Assembly (NCBI GenBank): GCA_003140235.1
Contig: PLJN01000152.1
Coordinates: forward strand, 1 to 44,607
Origin: Acidobacteriaceae bacterium
Lineage (GTDB): Bacteria; Acidobacteriota; Terriglobia; Terriglobales; Acidobacteriaceae
Reading direction: 5' to 3'
DNA: 44,607 nucleotides
How positions within the stretch are numbered: position 1 is the stretch's first letter; each line of letters opens with the position of its first letter. Shown here piece after piece: positions 1 to 7,853 of the stretch. Both the position numbers and the translations under genes were made by a program. Under the pieces are notes generated by a model that saw only the letters and a list, made by a program, of their open reading frames with translations, did no database searches and was not told the DNA's origin.

Positions 1-1
1 G

Positions 2-604
2 CCTGACTTCCGCGCCGGTGAGCGGACGTTTCAATTGATTACGCAGGTCGCCGGCCGCGCTGGTCGCGGCGAGATGGAGGGCGAGGTGTTTGTGCAGGCG
101 TTCACGCCGTTTCATCCGGCGATTCAATATGCGCGCAGACATGACTTTACCGGTTTTTACGACCAGGAAATCGCATTCCGCGAACAATTGAAATACCCAC
201 CGGTGAGCCGGATTGCCTTGTTGACGTTGAAGGGACGCAACGAAGAGAAGGTAAAATTCTCCGCTGACCATTTGAGACGCGAGTTGGGAAAAATTCTAGG
301 GAGCGCGGTTGCCTCGGCTGCGACGGTTGACACCTCGTCATCCGCGAAGGCTGACGACAAGGCGTCGTCAGCAACACGCGAGGGTGCGCGTGCTCCTCGA
401 ATCAATTCGTTTCGCGACTTGATCGTCGCTGGCCCCGCGCCCGCGCCTCTCGCGCGTGCTGAAACCTTTTATCGCTATCAAATCATGTTGCGCACCCGCC
501 AGATGACCAGCCTCAGTCAGCGTTTGGCTGGACTGATTCATTCGTTGGTGTTGCCGGAGGACATCTCTCTGACCGTGGACATCGACCCAATGAATCTGGC
601 TTGA
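2..604 (+). CDS. priA: Primosomal helicase PriA, C-terminal part (5' end outside window)
   Basis: PriA is the superfamily 2 helicase that reloads the replisome at stalled forks. The frame is open from the left edge, so the start lies outside the window; about 200 C-terminal residues are present. The sequence PDFRAGERTFQLITQ followed by TQVAGRAGRG is the helicase motif VI block of PriA. The end, with GPAPAPLARAETFYRYQIMLR-like segment and VDIDPMNL, is the family's usual C-terminal domain. Between these, bases 305-400 encode an Ala/Ser/Lys-rich stretch of about 32 residues that PriA normally lacks; it contains a DNA palindrome (350-372) and stays in frame. The protein style reminded me of verrucomicrobial PriA, which is an impression rather than a search result. 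Confidence 0.93.
   Translation, partial: PDFRAGERTFQLITQVAGRAGRGEMEGEVFVQAFTPFHPAIQYARRHDFTGFYDQEIAFREQLKYPPVSRIALLTLKGRNEEKVKFSADHLRRELGKILGSAVASAATVDTSSSAKADDKASSATREGARAPRINSFRDLIVAGPAPAPLARAETFYRYQIMLRTRQMTSLSQRLAGLIHSLVLPEDISLTVDIDPMNLA
350..372. repeat. Perfect palindrome inside priA coding sequence
   Basis: Arms GCTGACGAC and GTCGTCAGC (9 bp, perfect) flank the 5-nt loop AAGGC. An overlapping smaller inverted pair, TCGTCA and TGACGA, lies just upstream. The palindrome falls exactly in the extra low-complexity segment of PriA, so it may be the core of a small inserted repeat element that is translated in frame. Confidence 0.7.
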
Positions 605-668
605 GGTGATGAACGCGTAGTCCGCAGGGTTAGGCGCATCACGATCATTAGCAATTCAGGAGTTCTCG

Positions 669-698
669 TTGACAAGTGGGAAGGCTTTTGCTTATATC
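669..698 (+). promoter_or_regulatory. Sigma-70-like promoter upstream of the small lipoprotein
   Basis: TTGACA at 669-674 is a perfect -35 hexamer. TTATAT (692-697, 17-nt spacer) or TATATC (693-698, 18-nt spacer) is a fair -10. The predicted transcript would start near 705 and give a leader of about 90 nt before the lipoprotein gene at 796. The call rests on the sequence match only. Confidence 0.5.
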
Positions 699-795
699 CG
701 GTCAAAGCACACAGAGCGGAAATCTTTTGTCCCATGAAGAAGAGTGCTAAACGGAAACAAATCCAAACCCAACAACAACCCAAACACATACAAAT

Positions 796-1116
796 ATGAA
801 AATTAGAATCTTCATGCTTCTAACCTGCCTCATCCTTGCGGGCGGCTGTGCCAGCGATAAGGGAGGAAGCGACAATAGCAGCGCGCAACAAAAACCGCAG
901 CAGAAGGACCCCGAAGTGGGTATGAGCAAGGATCAAATCATAGCGCTGTACGGTAAGACCGACAGAGTCCAGGCGTCGAGTGAAGGAGAAACCTGGATTT
1001 ATAACCTGAACATGGGCGAGGCATTCATCCCATTCAACTTCGGCTATCGGCCAAAGATTCGGATCATCAATTTCGACAAGGACGGAAAGGTGGCTCGCTG
1101 GAGTTACAGTAAGTGA
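796..1116 (+). CDS. Small SmpA/OmlA (BamE-like) lipoprotein
   Basis: A 106-residue exported lipoprotein. Residues 1-18 form a signal peptide ending in the lipobox LAGGC, so Cys18 should be lipidated. After a Ser/Gln-rich linker (about 20-40), the segment VGMSKDQIIALYGKTDRVQ followed by EGETWIYNL has the SmpA/OmlA pattern (a glycine-started helix, then a W-Y strand), as in BamE. BamE proteins support outer membrane protein assembly, but many proteins with this fold have unknown roles, so the function here is open. There is no clear Shine-Dalgarno. The ATG is overlapped (ATGA) by the stop of a 21-codon upstream reading frame starting at 734. Confidence 0.75.
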   Translation: MKIRIFMLLTCLILAGGCASDKGGSDNSSAQQKPQQKDPEVGMSKDQIIALYGKTDRVQASSEGETWIYNLNMGEAFIPFNFGYRPKIRIINFDKDGKVARWSYSK

Positions 1117-1245
1117 CACGTGGCCCAGGAGGCAACTCGCCTCCGCGAGGCATCAACGCGGTGAATCTCCTCAGCCAGTGGGAGAAACTCGACCACGTGG
1201 ACAGTTGTTGCTCACTCCCTTGTAATTGTAGGATACAACGCAGGC

Positions 1246-2817
1246 ATGACGACAGCCTCGACCACTGCCGAATTTCACGCTCCCTCGATCGAAGGTCGTT
1301 GGACGAGTGCCATCGCCATTGCCATTTACTTCGCGCTGGCCGATCTGCTGATTCACTTCCTGACGAACGGACAATATGGCTATTTCCGGGATGAACTCTA
1401 CTACCTAGCATGCGCCGAACACCTGGACTGGGGCTACGCGGATTGCGCTCCGTTGATTCCGCTGTTGGCCAAGTTGAGTCGCGTGATCCTCGGCGACTCG
1501 CTCTTTGCCATCCGATTCTTCCCGGCGATGGCGGGCGCGGTGAAAATCCTGCTCACGGGGCTGATGACAATCGAGTTCGGCGGCAAACGATTCGCAGTCA
1601 TGCTCGCCTGTCTTTGTGTTCTCATCGCTCCGGCCTATCTCGGCATCGACACACTGCTCTCGATGAATGCCTTTGAGCCAGTGTTCTGGATGGGCTGCGC
1701 TTGCTTCGCCATCCTGGCCATCAAACGCCATGAGCCTCGGTTCTGGATTGGCTTCGGTCTGCTGGCCGGCCTTGGCCTCCTGAATAAACACTCCATGCTT
1801 TTCTTCGGCTTTAGTGTCGTGATGGGTCTGCTCCTCACACGCGAACGCCGGTGCTTCGCCAACAAATGGATTTGGATCGCTGGCGCGCTTGCGCTTGCCA
1901 TTTTTCTGCCAAACCTGATCTGGCAATACCAGCATCAGTGGGCAACGCTCGAATTGTTGAACAACGTGCAGAAGACCGGCAAGAACGTGGTGCTCTCGCC
2001 GCCGCAGTTCATGGCCCAGCAGATTTTCATGCTGCTGCCACTGACGGCCCCGGTATGGCTCGCCGGACTTTGGTTCTTGTTTTTCGACGCCGAAGGAAAA
2101 CGGTTTCGCACGTTGGGCTTAACGTATGTCGTCGTGCTCGCCGTCATGATTGCCCTGAAGGCAAAGAATTATTACCTGCTGCCTGTCTATCCGATGCTCT
2201 TTGCCGCCGGTGCCGTTCTTGGGGAGAAGCTGCTTTGTGCCCGACGCAGGCTCGCGTGGTTGAAGGTTGCCTACCCTGCGATTCTCGTTGCCGGAGGCGC
2301 TGTTATCGCCCCGCTGGCCATGCCCATACTGCCCGTGGAGACGTTGCTGCGGTATCAACGCGCGCTTGGGATCGAATTGCCGAAGACGGAGGTCGCGCAC
2401 ATCGGACCCTTGCCGCAACACTTCGGCGACATGTTCGGCTGGCCCGAGTTGGTTGAGACCGTGGCGAAAATCTATAACGGTCTGCCACCCGGGGAACGCG
2501 CCAAGGCCGCGATCTACGCGAGCAGCTACGGGGATGCCGGCGCCATCGATTTCTTCGGCCCGCGCTTGAGCCTGCCCAAGGTCATCTGTCCCCACCAAAA
2601 CTATTTTTTCTGGGGACCTCGCGACTTCACGGGCGAAGTGGTGATCGTGCTCCAGGGCAACCGCGAAACGGCGAGGCAGCATTTCGCCAGCGTCGAAGAG
2701 TCGGTGACGATGCACCACCCGTATGCGATGGCCGAGGAACACTACACGATTCTCATTTGCCGGGGATTAAAGCAACCTTTGCAGCAGGTGTGGCCGAGTC
2801 TGAAGCACTGGAACTAA
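1246..2817 (+). CDS. GT39/ArnT-like membrane glycosyltransferase
   Basis: A 523-residue polytopic membrane protein of the PMT/ArnT (GT-C fold) superfamily, which moves sugars from polyprenyl phosphate carriers to lipids, glycans or proteins on the outer side of the membrane. The first periplasmic loop carries YFRDELYYLACAEHLDWGYA (about residues 45-64), where the Asp-Glu pair is the expected catalytic/metal motif. About ten hydrophobic segments follow, with a Lys-Asn-Tyr-Tyr (KNYYLLPVYPMLFAAG) loop near residue 305 that is common in this group. The C-terminal third is a soluble domain. Donor and acceptor cannot be read from the sequence. It stands alone, ending 7 nt from the convergent SCO gene. 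Confidence 0.85.
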   Translation: MTTASTTAEFHAPSIEGRWTSAIAIAIYFALADLLIHFLTNGQYGYFRDELYYLACAEHLDWGYADCAPLIPLLAKLSRVILGDSLFAIRFFPAMAGAVKILLTGLMTIEFGGKRFAVMLACLCVLIAPAYLGIDTLLSMNAFEPVFWMGCACFAILAIKRHEPRFWIGFGLLAGLGLLNKHSMLFFGFSVVMGLLLTRERRCFANKWIWIAGALALAIFLPNLIWQYQHQWATLELLNNVQKTGKNVVLSPPQFMAQQIFMLLPLTAPVWLAGLWFLFFDAEGKRFRTLGLTYVVVLAVMIALKAKNYYLLPVYPMLFAAGAVLGEKLLCARRRLAWLKVAYPAILVAGGAVIAPLAMPILPVETLLRYQRALGIELPKTEVAHIGPLPQHFGDMFGWPELVETVAKIYNGLPPGERAKAAIYASSYGDAGAIDFFGPRLSLPKVICPHQNYFFWGPRDFTGEVVIVLQGNRETARQHFASVEESVTMHHPYAMAEEHYTILICRGLKQPLQQVWPSLKHWN

Positions 2818-2824
2818 ACAACCA

Positions 2825-3700
2825 TCATGGCTTCGCCGCCGCTTTGACGATTTCCGTCACCAATTCATCACTTGTCCACTTGTTCTCCGAAATGATTTTT
2901 TGCACGCGGCCTTGCGTGTCCACCACCACAGTACGAAGATTGTGACTAAGGGGTTCATTAGGTTTCTCCCGCCAAAACTGCTGGCCAAATTGTTCGGTAA
3001 TGGCGGTAATGTCGATCAAGTCGCCAGTGACAAAACTCCAGTGTCGTGGATCGTACTGAAATCGCTGCGCGTAGCCTTTGAGCACGGGCGGTGTATCGGT
3101 TTCCGGATCAAATGAAATCGTCAGCAAATGCCAGTTCGTCGGCGCGTTGGGCATCAATGACAGCTTTTTCTGCACCTCGGCAAAATTGCTCGACATGCGC
3201 GGGCAAAACTCCGGAAACGGACAGCTCGTAAAAATGAAAGTGAACGCCAGTACCTGACCTTTGAACTGGCTGGTGCTTATCGCCTGGCCCAGTTCATTGG
3301 TAAAATGATATTCCGGCAGCAAATCGCCGACGTTCAACGGCTCGACTTCCCGCACGCGCCGGATGATTTGTCGCGACGGCAACTCCGTCGACGGCGATGC
3401 GCTCAATTTGGCCACTTGTTCAATCCAGCCCGCCCTGTCTGTGACCACCATGCGAAACGAAACCACGTCGCCCGGTTTCAAGCCCATCAACTCCTTGGCA
3501 TTTTTGACTTCGAATGGCATCGTCATGGCCTTCATGTAGCCGGGAATTTCTTCATGCCTGATCACGGCCGTTTTGCCATCCGCCTTCAATTCCTGAACCA
3601 CGCCCTTGACCTGAAATGTCTGCCGCTTCTCTGTGCAGGCAACCAATGCGAGGGCGACAACCAGCGTCGAAACCGATTTCAAATTGTTCAAACGAATCAT
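2825..3700 (-). CDS. SCO1/SenC-type copper protein with N-terminal CusF-like domain
   Basis: An exported fusion protein. The ATG at 3700 is chosen because it gives a lipoprotein signal ending ALALVAC; an upstream TTG at 3742 would spoil it. Residues about 30-95 resemble the CusF-type copper-binding domain (IPGYMKAMTMPFEV, with the MTM methionines). The second part is a thioredoxin-fold SCO domain, which delivers copper to cytochrome oxidase or reduces its cysteines: DLLPEYHFTNELG, then TSCPFPEFCPRMS, then the conserved His in SHNLRTVVVD. The cysteines are in a CPFPEFC (Cx5C) arrangement, not the usual Cx3C. No oxidase genes are nearby. It is divergent from mntR, with 111 nt between them. Confidence 0.88.
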   Translation of the reverse strand: MIRLNNLKSVSTLVVALALVACTEKRQTFQVKGVVQELKADGKTAVIRHEEIPGYMKAMTMPFEVKNAKELMGLKPGDVVSFRMVVTDRAGWIEQVAKLSASPSTELPSRQIIRRVREVEPLNVGDLLPEYHFTNELGQAISTSQFKGQVLAFTFIFTSCPFPEFCPRMSSNFAEVQKKLSLMPNAPTNWHLLTISFDPETDTPPVLKGYAQRFQYDPRHWSFVTGDLIDITAITEQFGQQFWREKPNEPLSHNLRTVVVDTQGRVQKIISENKWTSDELVTEIVKAAAKP

Positions 3701-3811
3701 AACGTTTCGGGCTATTTTCTCCGACAAATCCCCGGCTGGCAAGACTGCGCAAAGTTTTTCGCCGATGGCGCGCTTGCCATCATTCGTAGCTTTGTGGTTA
3801 ATTCGCTCACC

Positions 3812-4246
3812 ATGCCGACGACGATGTCACCAAGCCAGAGTGCGGAGGATTACCTGGAGCGCATCCATGAGTTGATCGAAGAGAAGGGGTACGCCCGCGT
3901 CGTGGACATCGCCTCTTCGTTGAAGGTGAAACAGGCTTCCGTCACCAGCATGGTGCAAAAACTGGGCGAGGCCGGCTATCTGAACTACGAAAAGTATCGC
4001 GGCCTGATGCTGACCAACAAGGGCCGCGAAGTCGCCCGCAAAATTCGGAACCGTCACGAAACACTCTCCCGATTTTTTTCCGTTTTCGGCCTCGATGCGG
4101 AAACGCAGAAGCGCGACATCGAGGGCATCGAGCATCATCTAAGTCCGGCCACGGTCGAAATCCTGGCCGACCTCGCCCAGTTTTTTGAAGACCAACCGCA
4201 AACCTTGAAAGTCTTTCGGAGGTCCCGGAAGAATACCAGGCCGTAG
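3812..4246 (+). CDS. mntR: MntR-type manganese-responsive DtxR-family regulator
   Basis: A 144-residue protein, close in size to Bacillus MntR (142). Residues about 8-70 are the winged helix (LIEEKGYARVVDIASSLKV, then VTSMVQKLGEAGYLNYEKYRG), nearly the textbook MntR sequence. The metal ligands known from MntR are present: Asp13 and Glu16 in EDYLERI, the His in RHETL, and the Glu/Glu/His set in DIEGIEHHLS. It should repress manganese uptake genes when Mn2+ is high. The reading frame is open well upstream, but the ATG at 3812 (or 3824) matches the family start. No Shine-Dalgarno is visible. No transporter gene is adjacent. Confidence 0.9.
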   Translation: MPTTMSPSQSAEDYLERIHELIEEKGYARVVDIASSLKVKQASVTSMVQKLGEAGYLNYEKYRGLMLTNKGREVARKIRNRHETLSRFFSVFGLDAETQKRDIEGIEHHLSPATVEILADLAQFFEDQPQTLKVFRRSRKNTRP

Positions 4247-4267
4247 TCCTGGCGCAGCCGCTTTCCC

Positions 4268-4639
4268 ATGCGCTTTGACTGGGACAAATTGCAATCCCTC
4301 GCGCTCACCGAAGTGAAGGCGACATTGGCCGCGCTGCCGCTACCGCTCCGTGAGAAAGCGCGAAAACTGCCGGTGACATGCGAACGCCGACCGAACCGGG
4401 CACTGCAAGCTGACGGCATTGAGCTGGACACGCTGGGCTTGTTCGTCGGGCTGGAGTTCGCCGATGAGGAGCACATCCCGCTGCCGCCGCAAATCATTTT
4501 GTTCCTCGACAACATTTGGGAACTGGCCGAAAGCGACGAGAAGATTTTCCGCGACGAAGTCCACACCACTTTCCTGCACGAACTCGGACACTATCTCGGT
4601 TTGGATGAGGATGAATTGACCGAGCGTGGGTTGGAGTAA
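4268..4639 (+). CDS. Minimal zinc metallopeptidase (Zincin_1 / DUF1025 family)
   Basis: A 123-residue cytosolic protein of the small MMP-like zincin family. The zinc motif is HELGHYLGLDEDEL near the C-terminus (about residues 101-114), preceded by the family's VHTTFLHE lead-in, and LGLFVG and IILFLDNIWEL in the middle. Substrates of this family are not established. It starts 21 nt after mntR on the same strand and is likely co-transcribed. The length is normal and nothing is missing. Confidence 0.85.
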   Translation: MRFDWDKLQSLALTEVKATLAALPLPLREKARKLPVTCERRPNRALQADGIELDTLGLFVGLEFADEEHIPLPPQIILFLDNIWELAESDEKIFRDEVHTTFLHELGHYLGLDEDELTERGLE

Positions 4640-4740
4640 AAGCGATTCGCAGAAGAAATTCGATGGCGCGCAAAATGATTCGTCGTTCGATTACCCGAGG
4701 AAGGCAAAGAAATAGCCAGTGTTAACTTTGGCTCTTTCGG

Positions 4741-5472
4741 TCACTTCTTCTTAACGCCGGATTTAAAGTAACCGGGAAAAATATCAAAATCGTGATGAGA
4801 TAGTTCAACAACCGGAACAGCAGCCTTTTTCATAGTTTCCTCGATTTCTTGCTCCTTGTCATAACTAAAAGGCAGTTCACCAATGGTCAGACCCCCTGTT
4901 TGGTCGTAATTGCTTCTGACAAAGGCAACTGCTTTGGGATGCTTGGATTTAACAAGTAAAATTGCACTATCGAGTCCAGTTTCGCCGACGCCTTGAAACT
5001 CTCCTTCAACGTAATACGTGGTGGTTGCGTTATTGCGTGGGTTGTCGAATGGAGATTTCCAATGAACAACCATTAATTGCCGAATATCAACGCCTGATCG
5101 CCGGGGCTCATAATAGCAAATCTGACCGTGGGCTTTGTTGCAGCGCCAGATGAGTTCTTCAAAATGCTGGTCGCCTTCGAAAAAATATATGCCCTTCTTC
5201 GAGACCGATCCAGTCGGTGGTTGAATAATGATGACATCGCTTCCGGATACCGCGGTTCGCTTATCCCTGATGAAATCGCGAATGGCACCTTCCCCAACAA
5301 CGTTCGTTTTATTAACCACCATCATTATACGACCTGGGACGCGATTCTCAGGCACGACAATTCGTAACACTTTTGCGGAATTTGTTTCCGCACACTCTGC
5401 GGGAATAAGAACTGGGACAGAAATGGCCAGCAGCAAGAGCATTCCCAATTTTAGCCTCATCAGCTTGGCCAT
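4741..5472 (-). CDS. Exported protein of unknown function
   Basis: A 243-residue protein that I do not recognise. The ATG at 5472 (AAGGA directly upstream) or the one at 5460 opens a clear signal peptide with LKLGMLLLLAISVPVLIPA. The mature part is mixed alpha/beta and contains scattered features: IIIQPPTGSVSKKGIYFFEG, a Cys pair (WRCNKAHGQICYYE) and a C-terminal KKAAVPVVELSHHDFDIF stretch. The frame is open another 95 codons upstream, but that part overlaps the end of the glutamate dehydrogenase gene and looks non-coding. Function, partners and regulation cannot be inferred. Confidence 0.7.
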   Translation of the reverse strand: MAKLMRLKLGMLLLLAISVPVLIPAECAETNSAKVLRIVVPENRVPGRIMMVVNKTNVVGEGAIRDFIRDKRTAVSGSDVIIIQPPTGSVSKKGIYFFEGDQHFEELIWRCNKAHGQICYYEPRRSGVDIRQLMVVHWKSPFDNPRNNATTTYYVEGEFQGVGETGLDSAILLVKSKHPKAVAFVRSNYDQTGGLTIGELPFSYDKEQEIEETMKKAAVPVVELSHHDFDIFPGYFKSGVKKK

Positions 5473-5561
5473 TCCTTTCTTATTTGTGGCGTATTCGTAA
5501 AGCGAGTGCTCATGCGTAAAGGGAAGAAACGGTGTGGCTCGTAGTTTCATAGCCACCGCGT

Positions 5562-6830
5562 TTATGGAAACAATCCGCGAATTTGCTTTGCCTCTCTCAC
5601 CCGGCTCACGCCCAGACTGAGCGCGGCCAGGCGCATCGAGATTTTTTGTTTGCGGCTGAGGTTCAGCGTTTGCGTGAACGCGCCTTCCAAAATGCGAAAC
5701 AGTTTGTCCACCACCTCGGTTTCGCCCCAAAAGAAACTTTGCAAATCCTGCACCCATTCAAAATAGGAAACAATCACACCGCCGGCATTGCAGAGAATAT
5801 CCGGGATCACAAAAATGTCCGGACGTCGGTCAAGAATTTCATCGGCCTTTGGCGTCGTCGGGCCGTTGGCCGCTTCGGCCAGGATGCGGCACTGGATGTT
5901 TGCCGCGTTGGCCTCGGTGATCTGGCGTTCCAACGCCGCCGGCACAAGGATGTCGCACGGTGTGGCGAGCAATTGGTCGTTGGTGATCGCTTCGCCTTCG
6001 GGAAAACCGGCGACCGTGCGGTTTTGATTGGCAAACTGTTCCAGTTTCCAAAGATCCAAACCACGCGCGTTAAAAATTCCGCCCATCGCGTCGCTCACCG
6101 CGATGATTTTCACACCATGCTTGGCCATCGAAAACGCCGCGATTGAACCGACGTTGCCGAATCCTTGAACGACGGCTGTTGCTTTGTTGGCGTCGAGTCC
6201 AATCGAGTCCATCGCCCGGTTGACGAGGTAACTGACGCCGCGGCCGGTCGCCTCGCGCCGGCCGGCCGAGCCGCCGATGCCCACCGGTTTCCCGGTGACA
6301 ATGCTCGGCGTGCTGTAACCCATGTGGACGGAATAGGTGTCCATCATCCAGGCCATCGTCTGTTCGTTGGTGCCGAGGTCGGGCGCGGGCACGTCGCGCT
6401 CGGGGCCGAACCACTCGATGAGTTCAGCGGTATAACGGCGTGTAATGCGCTCCAGCTCGCCGTGAGATAGTTTGCTCGGATCGCAAATCACGCCGCCTTT
6501 TGCGCCCCCAAAAGGAATGTTGACCACCGCGCACTTCCAGGTCATCCAACTGGCCAGGGCGCGGACTTCGTCGAGGCTTACATCCGGAGCGTAACGCACG
6601 CCGCCTTTGGCCGGCCCGCGAGCAATGGAGTGTTGCACGCGAAAACCGGTAAAGACTTCAATGTGGCCGTCGTCCATGGCCACGGGAATATGAATAATAA
6701 TTTCGCGCGTAGGCTGCCGCAGGATCTTGCCGATACCCACATCCAAATTCAGTTTCTCCGCCGCAAAATCAAAGCGAGCTGCCTGGGCTTCCCAAGGATT
6801 CAGTTCCTGTTCCAAAGAAATGGTTTTCAT
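5562..6830 (-). CDS. gdhA: Glu/Leu/Phe/Val dehydrogenase (NAD(P)-glutamate dehydrogenase)
   Basis: A 422-residue hexameric-type glutamate dehydrogenase that interconverts glutamate and 2-oxoglutarate plus ammonium. The N-terminal substrate domain has ARGPAKGGVRYAPDV and the catalytic-lysine region IPFGGAKGGVICDP, then DVPAPDLGTNEQTMAWMMDTY. The coenzyme domain has the Rossmann motif GFGNVG (about residue 225) with an Asp at the end of the next strand (AVSDAMG). The end, ILCNAGGVIVSYFEW, is typical. Upstream of the ATG is GGAG at a spacing of 7. It is an ordinary full-length member. It lies at the edge of the region where genome style changes, so which side it belongs to is uncertain. Confidence 0.95.
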   Translation of the reverse strand: MKTISLEQELNPWEAQAARFDFAAEKLNLDVGIGKILRQPTREIIIHIPVAMDDGHIEVFTGFRVQHSIARGPAKGGVRYAPDVSLDEVRALASWMTWKCAVVNIPFGGAKGGVICDPSKLSHGELERITRRYTAELIEWFGPERDVPAPDLGTNEQTMAWMMDTYSVHMGYSTPSIVTGKPVGIGGSAGRREATGRGVSYLVNRAMDSIGLDANKATAVVQGFGNVGSIAAFSMAKHGVKIIAVSDAMGGIFNARGLDLWKLEQFANQNRTVAGFPEGEAITNDQLLATPCDILVPAALERQITEANAANIQCRILAEAANGPTTPKADEILDRRPDIFVIPDILCNAGGVIVSYFEWVQDLQSFFWGETEVVDKLFRILEGAFTQTLNLSRKQKISMRLAALSLGVSRVREAKQIRGLFP

Positions 6831-7011
6831 TTGAGCTCCAAAGAATCATGCCGGAATCATTAAAGACGGGCCGAAAAAGTATAGATATGCAGAATAACAG
6901 TAAGCAAGGCCTCGTGTATGCAAGGAGGATACCCTCCAGTGCCGTGCAGGCTGGTTCGCGGCCTTTTATGATGCTTGACAGCAGAAATCGCTCCCCGAAC
7001 GAGGAATTACC

Positions 7012-7845
7012 ATGACGCAAACGCAAAAGGCCGCCCATCTTCTCGAATTGCATCACGCTAAGGATCCGCTGGTATTGGTCAACGTTTGGGACGCAGCCAG
7101 CGCGTGTATTGTGGCGCAGTGTGGATTTTCCGCGATTGCCACCAGCAGTGCGGCCGTAGCCAACGCTTTGGGTTATGCCGACGGCCAGCATATCCCCTGG
7201 GCGGAGATGACCGTTGCCATCCGAAGAATTGCCCTGGCGGTAGATGTTCCTGTTACGGCGGATATCGAGTCGGGATTCGCTACCACCCTGCAGGAACTGG
7301 AATGGAACATTGAGCACGTGATCGAAGCGGGCGCGGTCGGCATTAATCTGGAAGATGTCCTGCCGGGACAGCGCCAGGGCGGGTTGTATCTGCTGGCGGA
7401 CCAGATCGAACGAATCCAGAAAGTGCGCAGTCTCGCCGAGAAACTGAAAATCCACCTGGTCATCAATGCGCGGACGGACGCTTACTGGCAGGCGGGCGTT
7501 TCTCCGGAAGCCGCACTCGCCAGCACAGTGGAGCGCGGCCGGGCCTATCTGCAAGCTGGAGCAGACTGTGTGTTTGTGCCGGGACTCAAGGACGCAAAGC
7601 ATATCGGCGCCGTGGTGACAGAGTTGCGGGCGCCGGTGAACGTGCTTGCCGTGGCCGGTGCGCCGTCCATACCGGAGTTGGCCAGTCTGGGTGTGAAGCG
7701 CGTGAGCACAGGTTCGGGATCCATGCGGGCGGCCATGGGTGCGCTACGCCGCATGGCAGAAGAGGTGCGGACTTCGGGAACCTACCGGGGAATGGTTGAG
7801 AATGCCGTACCCTACGCGGAAATGAACAGGTTCTTTGAGAAGTAA
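7012..7845 (+). CDS. Isocitrate lyase / PEP mutase superfamily enzyme
   Basis: A 277-residue (beta/alpha)8 enzyme of the PEP mutase/isocitrate lyase superfamily, whose members make or break C-C or P-C bonds next to a carboxylate. Visible motifs are VNVWDAASACI (start of barrel), PVTADIESGF (Mg-binding Asp/Glu), AVGINLEDVLPG and INARTDAYW. The KKCGH loop of true isocitrate lyase is absent, so the closer guesses are oxaloacetate decarboxylase, methylisocitrate lyase-like or another 2-oxo-acid lyase. GAGG lies 8 nt before the ATG. It stands alone and converges on the response regulator gene with 8 nt between stops. Confidence 0.85.
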   Translation: MTQTQKAAHLLELHHAKDPLVLVNVWDAASACIVAQCGFSAIATSSAAVANALGYADGQHIPWAEMTVAIRRIALAVDVPVTADIESGFATTLQELEWNIEHVIEAGAVGINLEDVLPGQRQGGLYLLADQIERIQKVRSLAEKLKIHLVINARTDAYWQAGVSPEAALASTVERGRAYLQAGADCVFVPGLKDAKHIGAVVTELRAPVNVLAVAGAPSIPELASLGVKRVSTGSGSMRAAMGALRRMAEEVRTSGTYRGMVENAVPYAEMNRFFEK

Positions 7846-7853
7846 AGCGGCTG

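Noticed and set aside
3701-3811. MntR box in the divergent SCO/mntR gap
   Set aside because: No palindrome resembling known MntR operators could be found.
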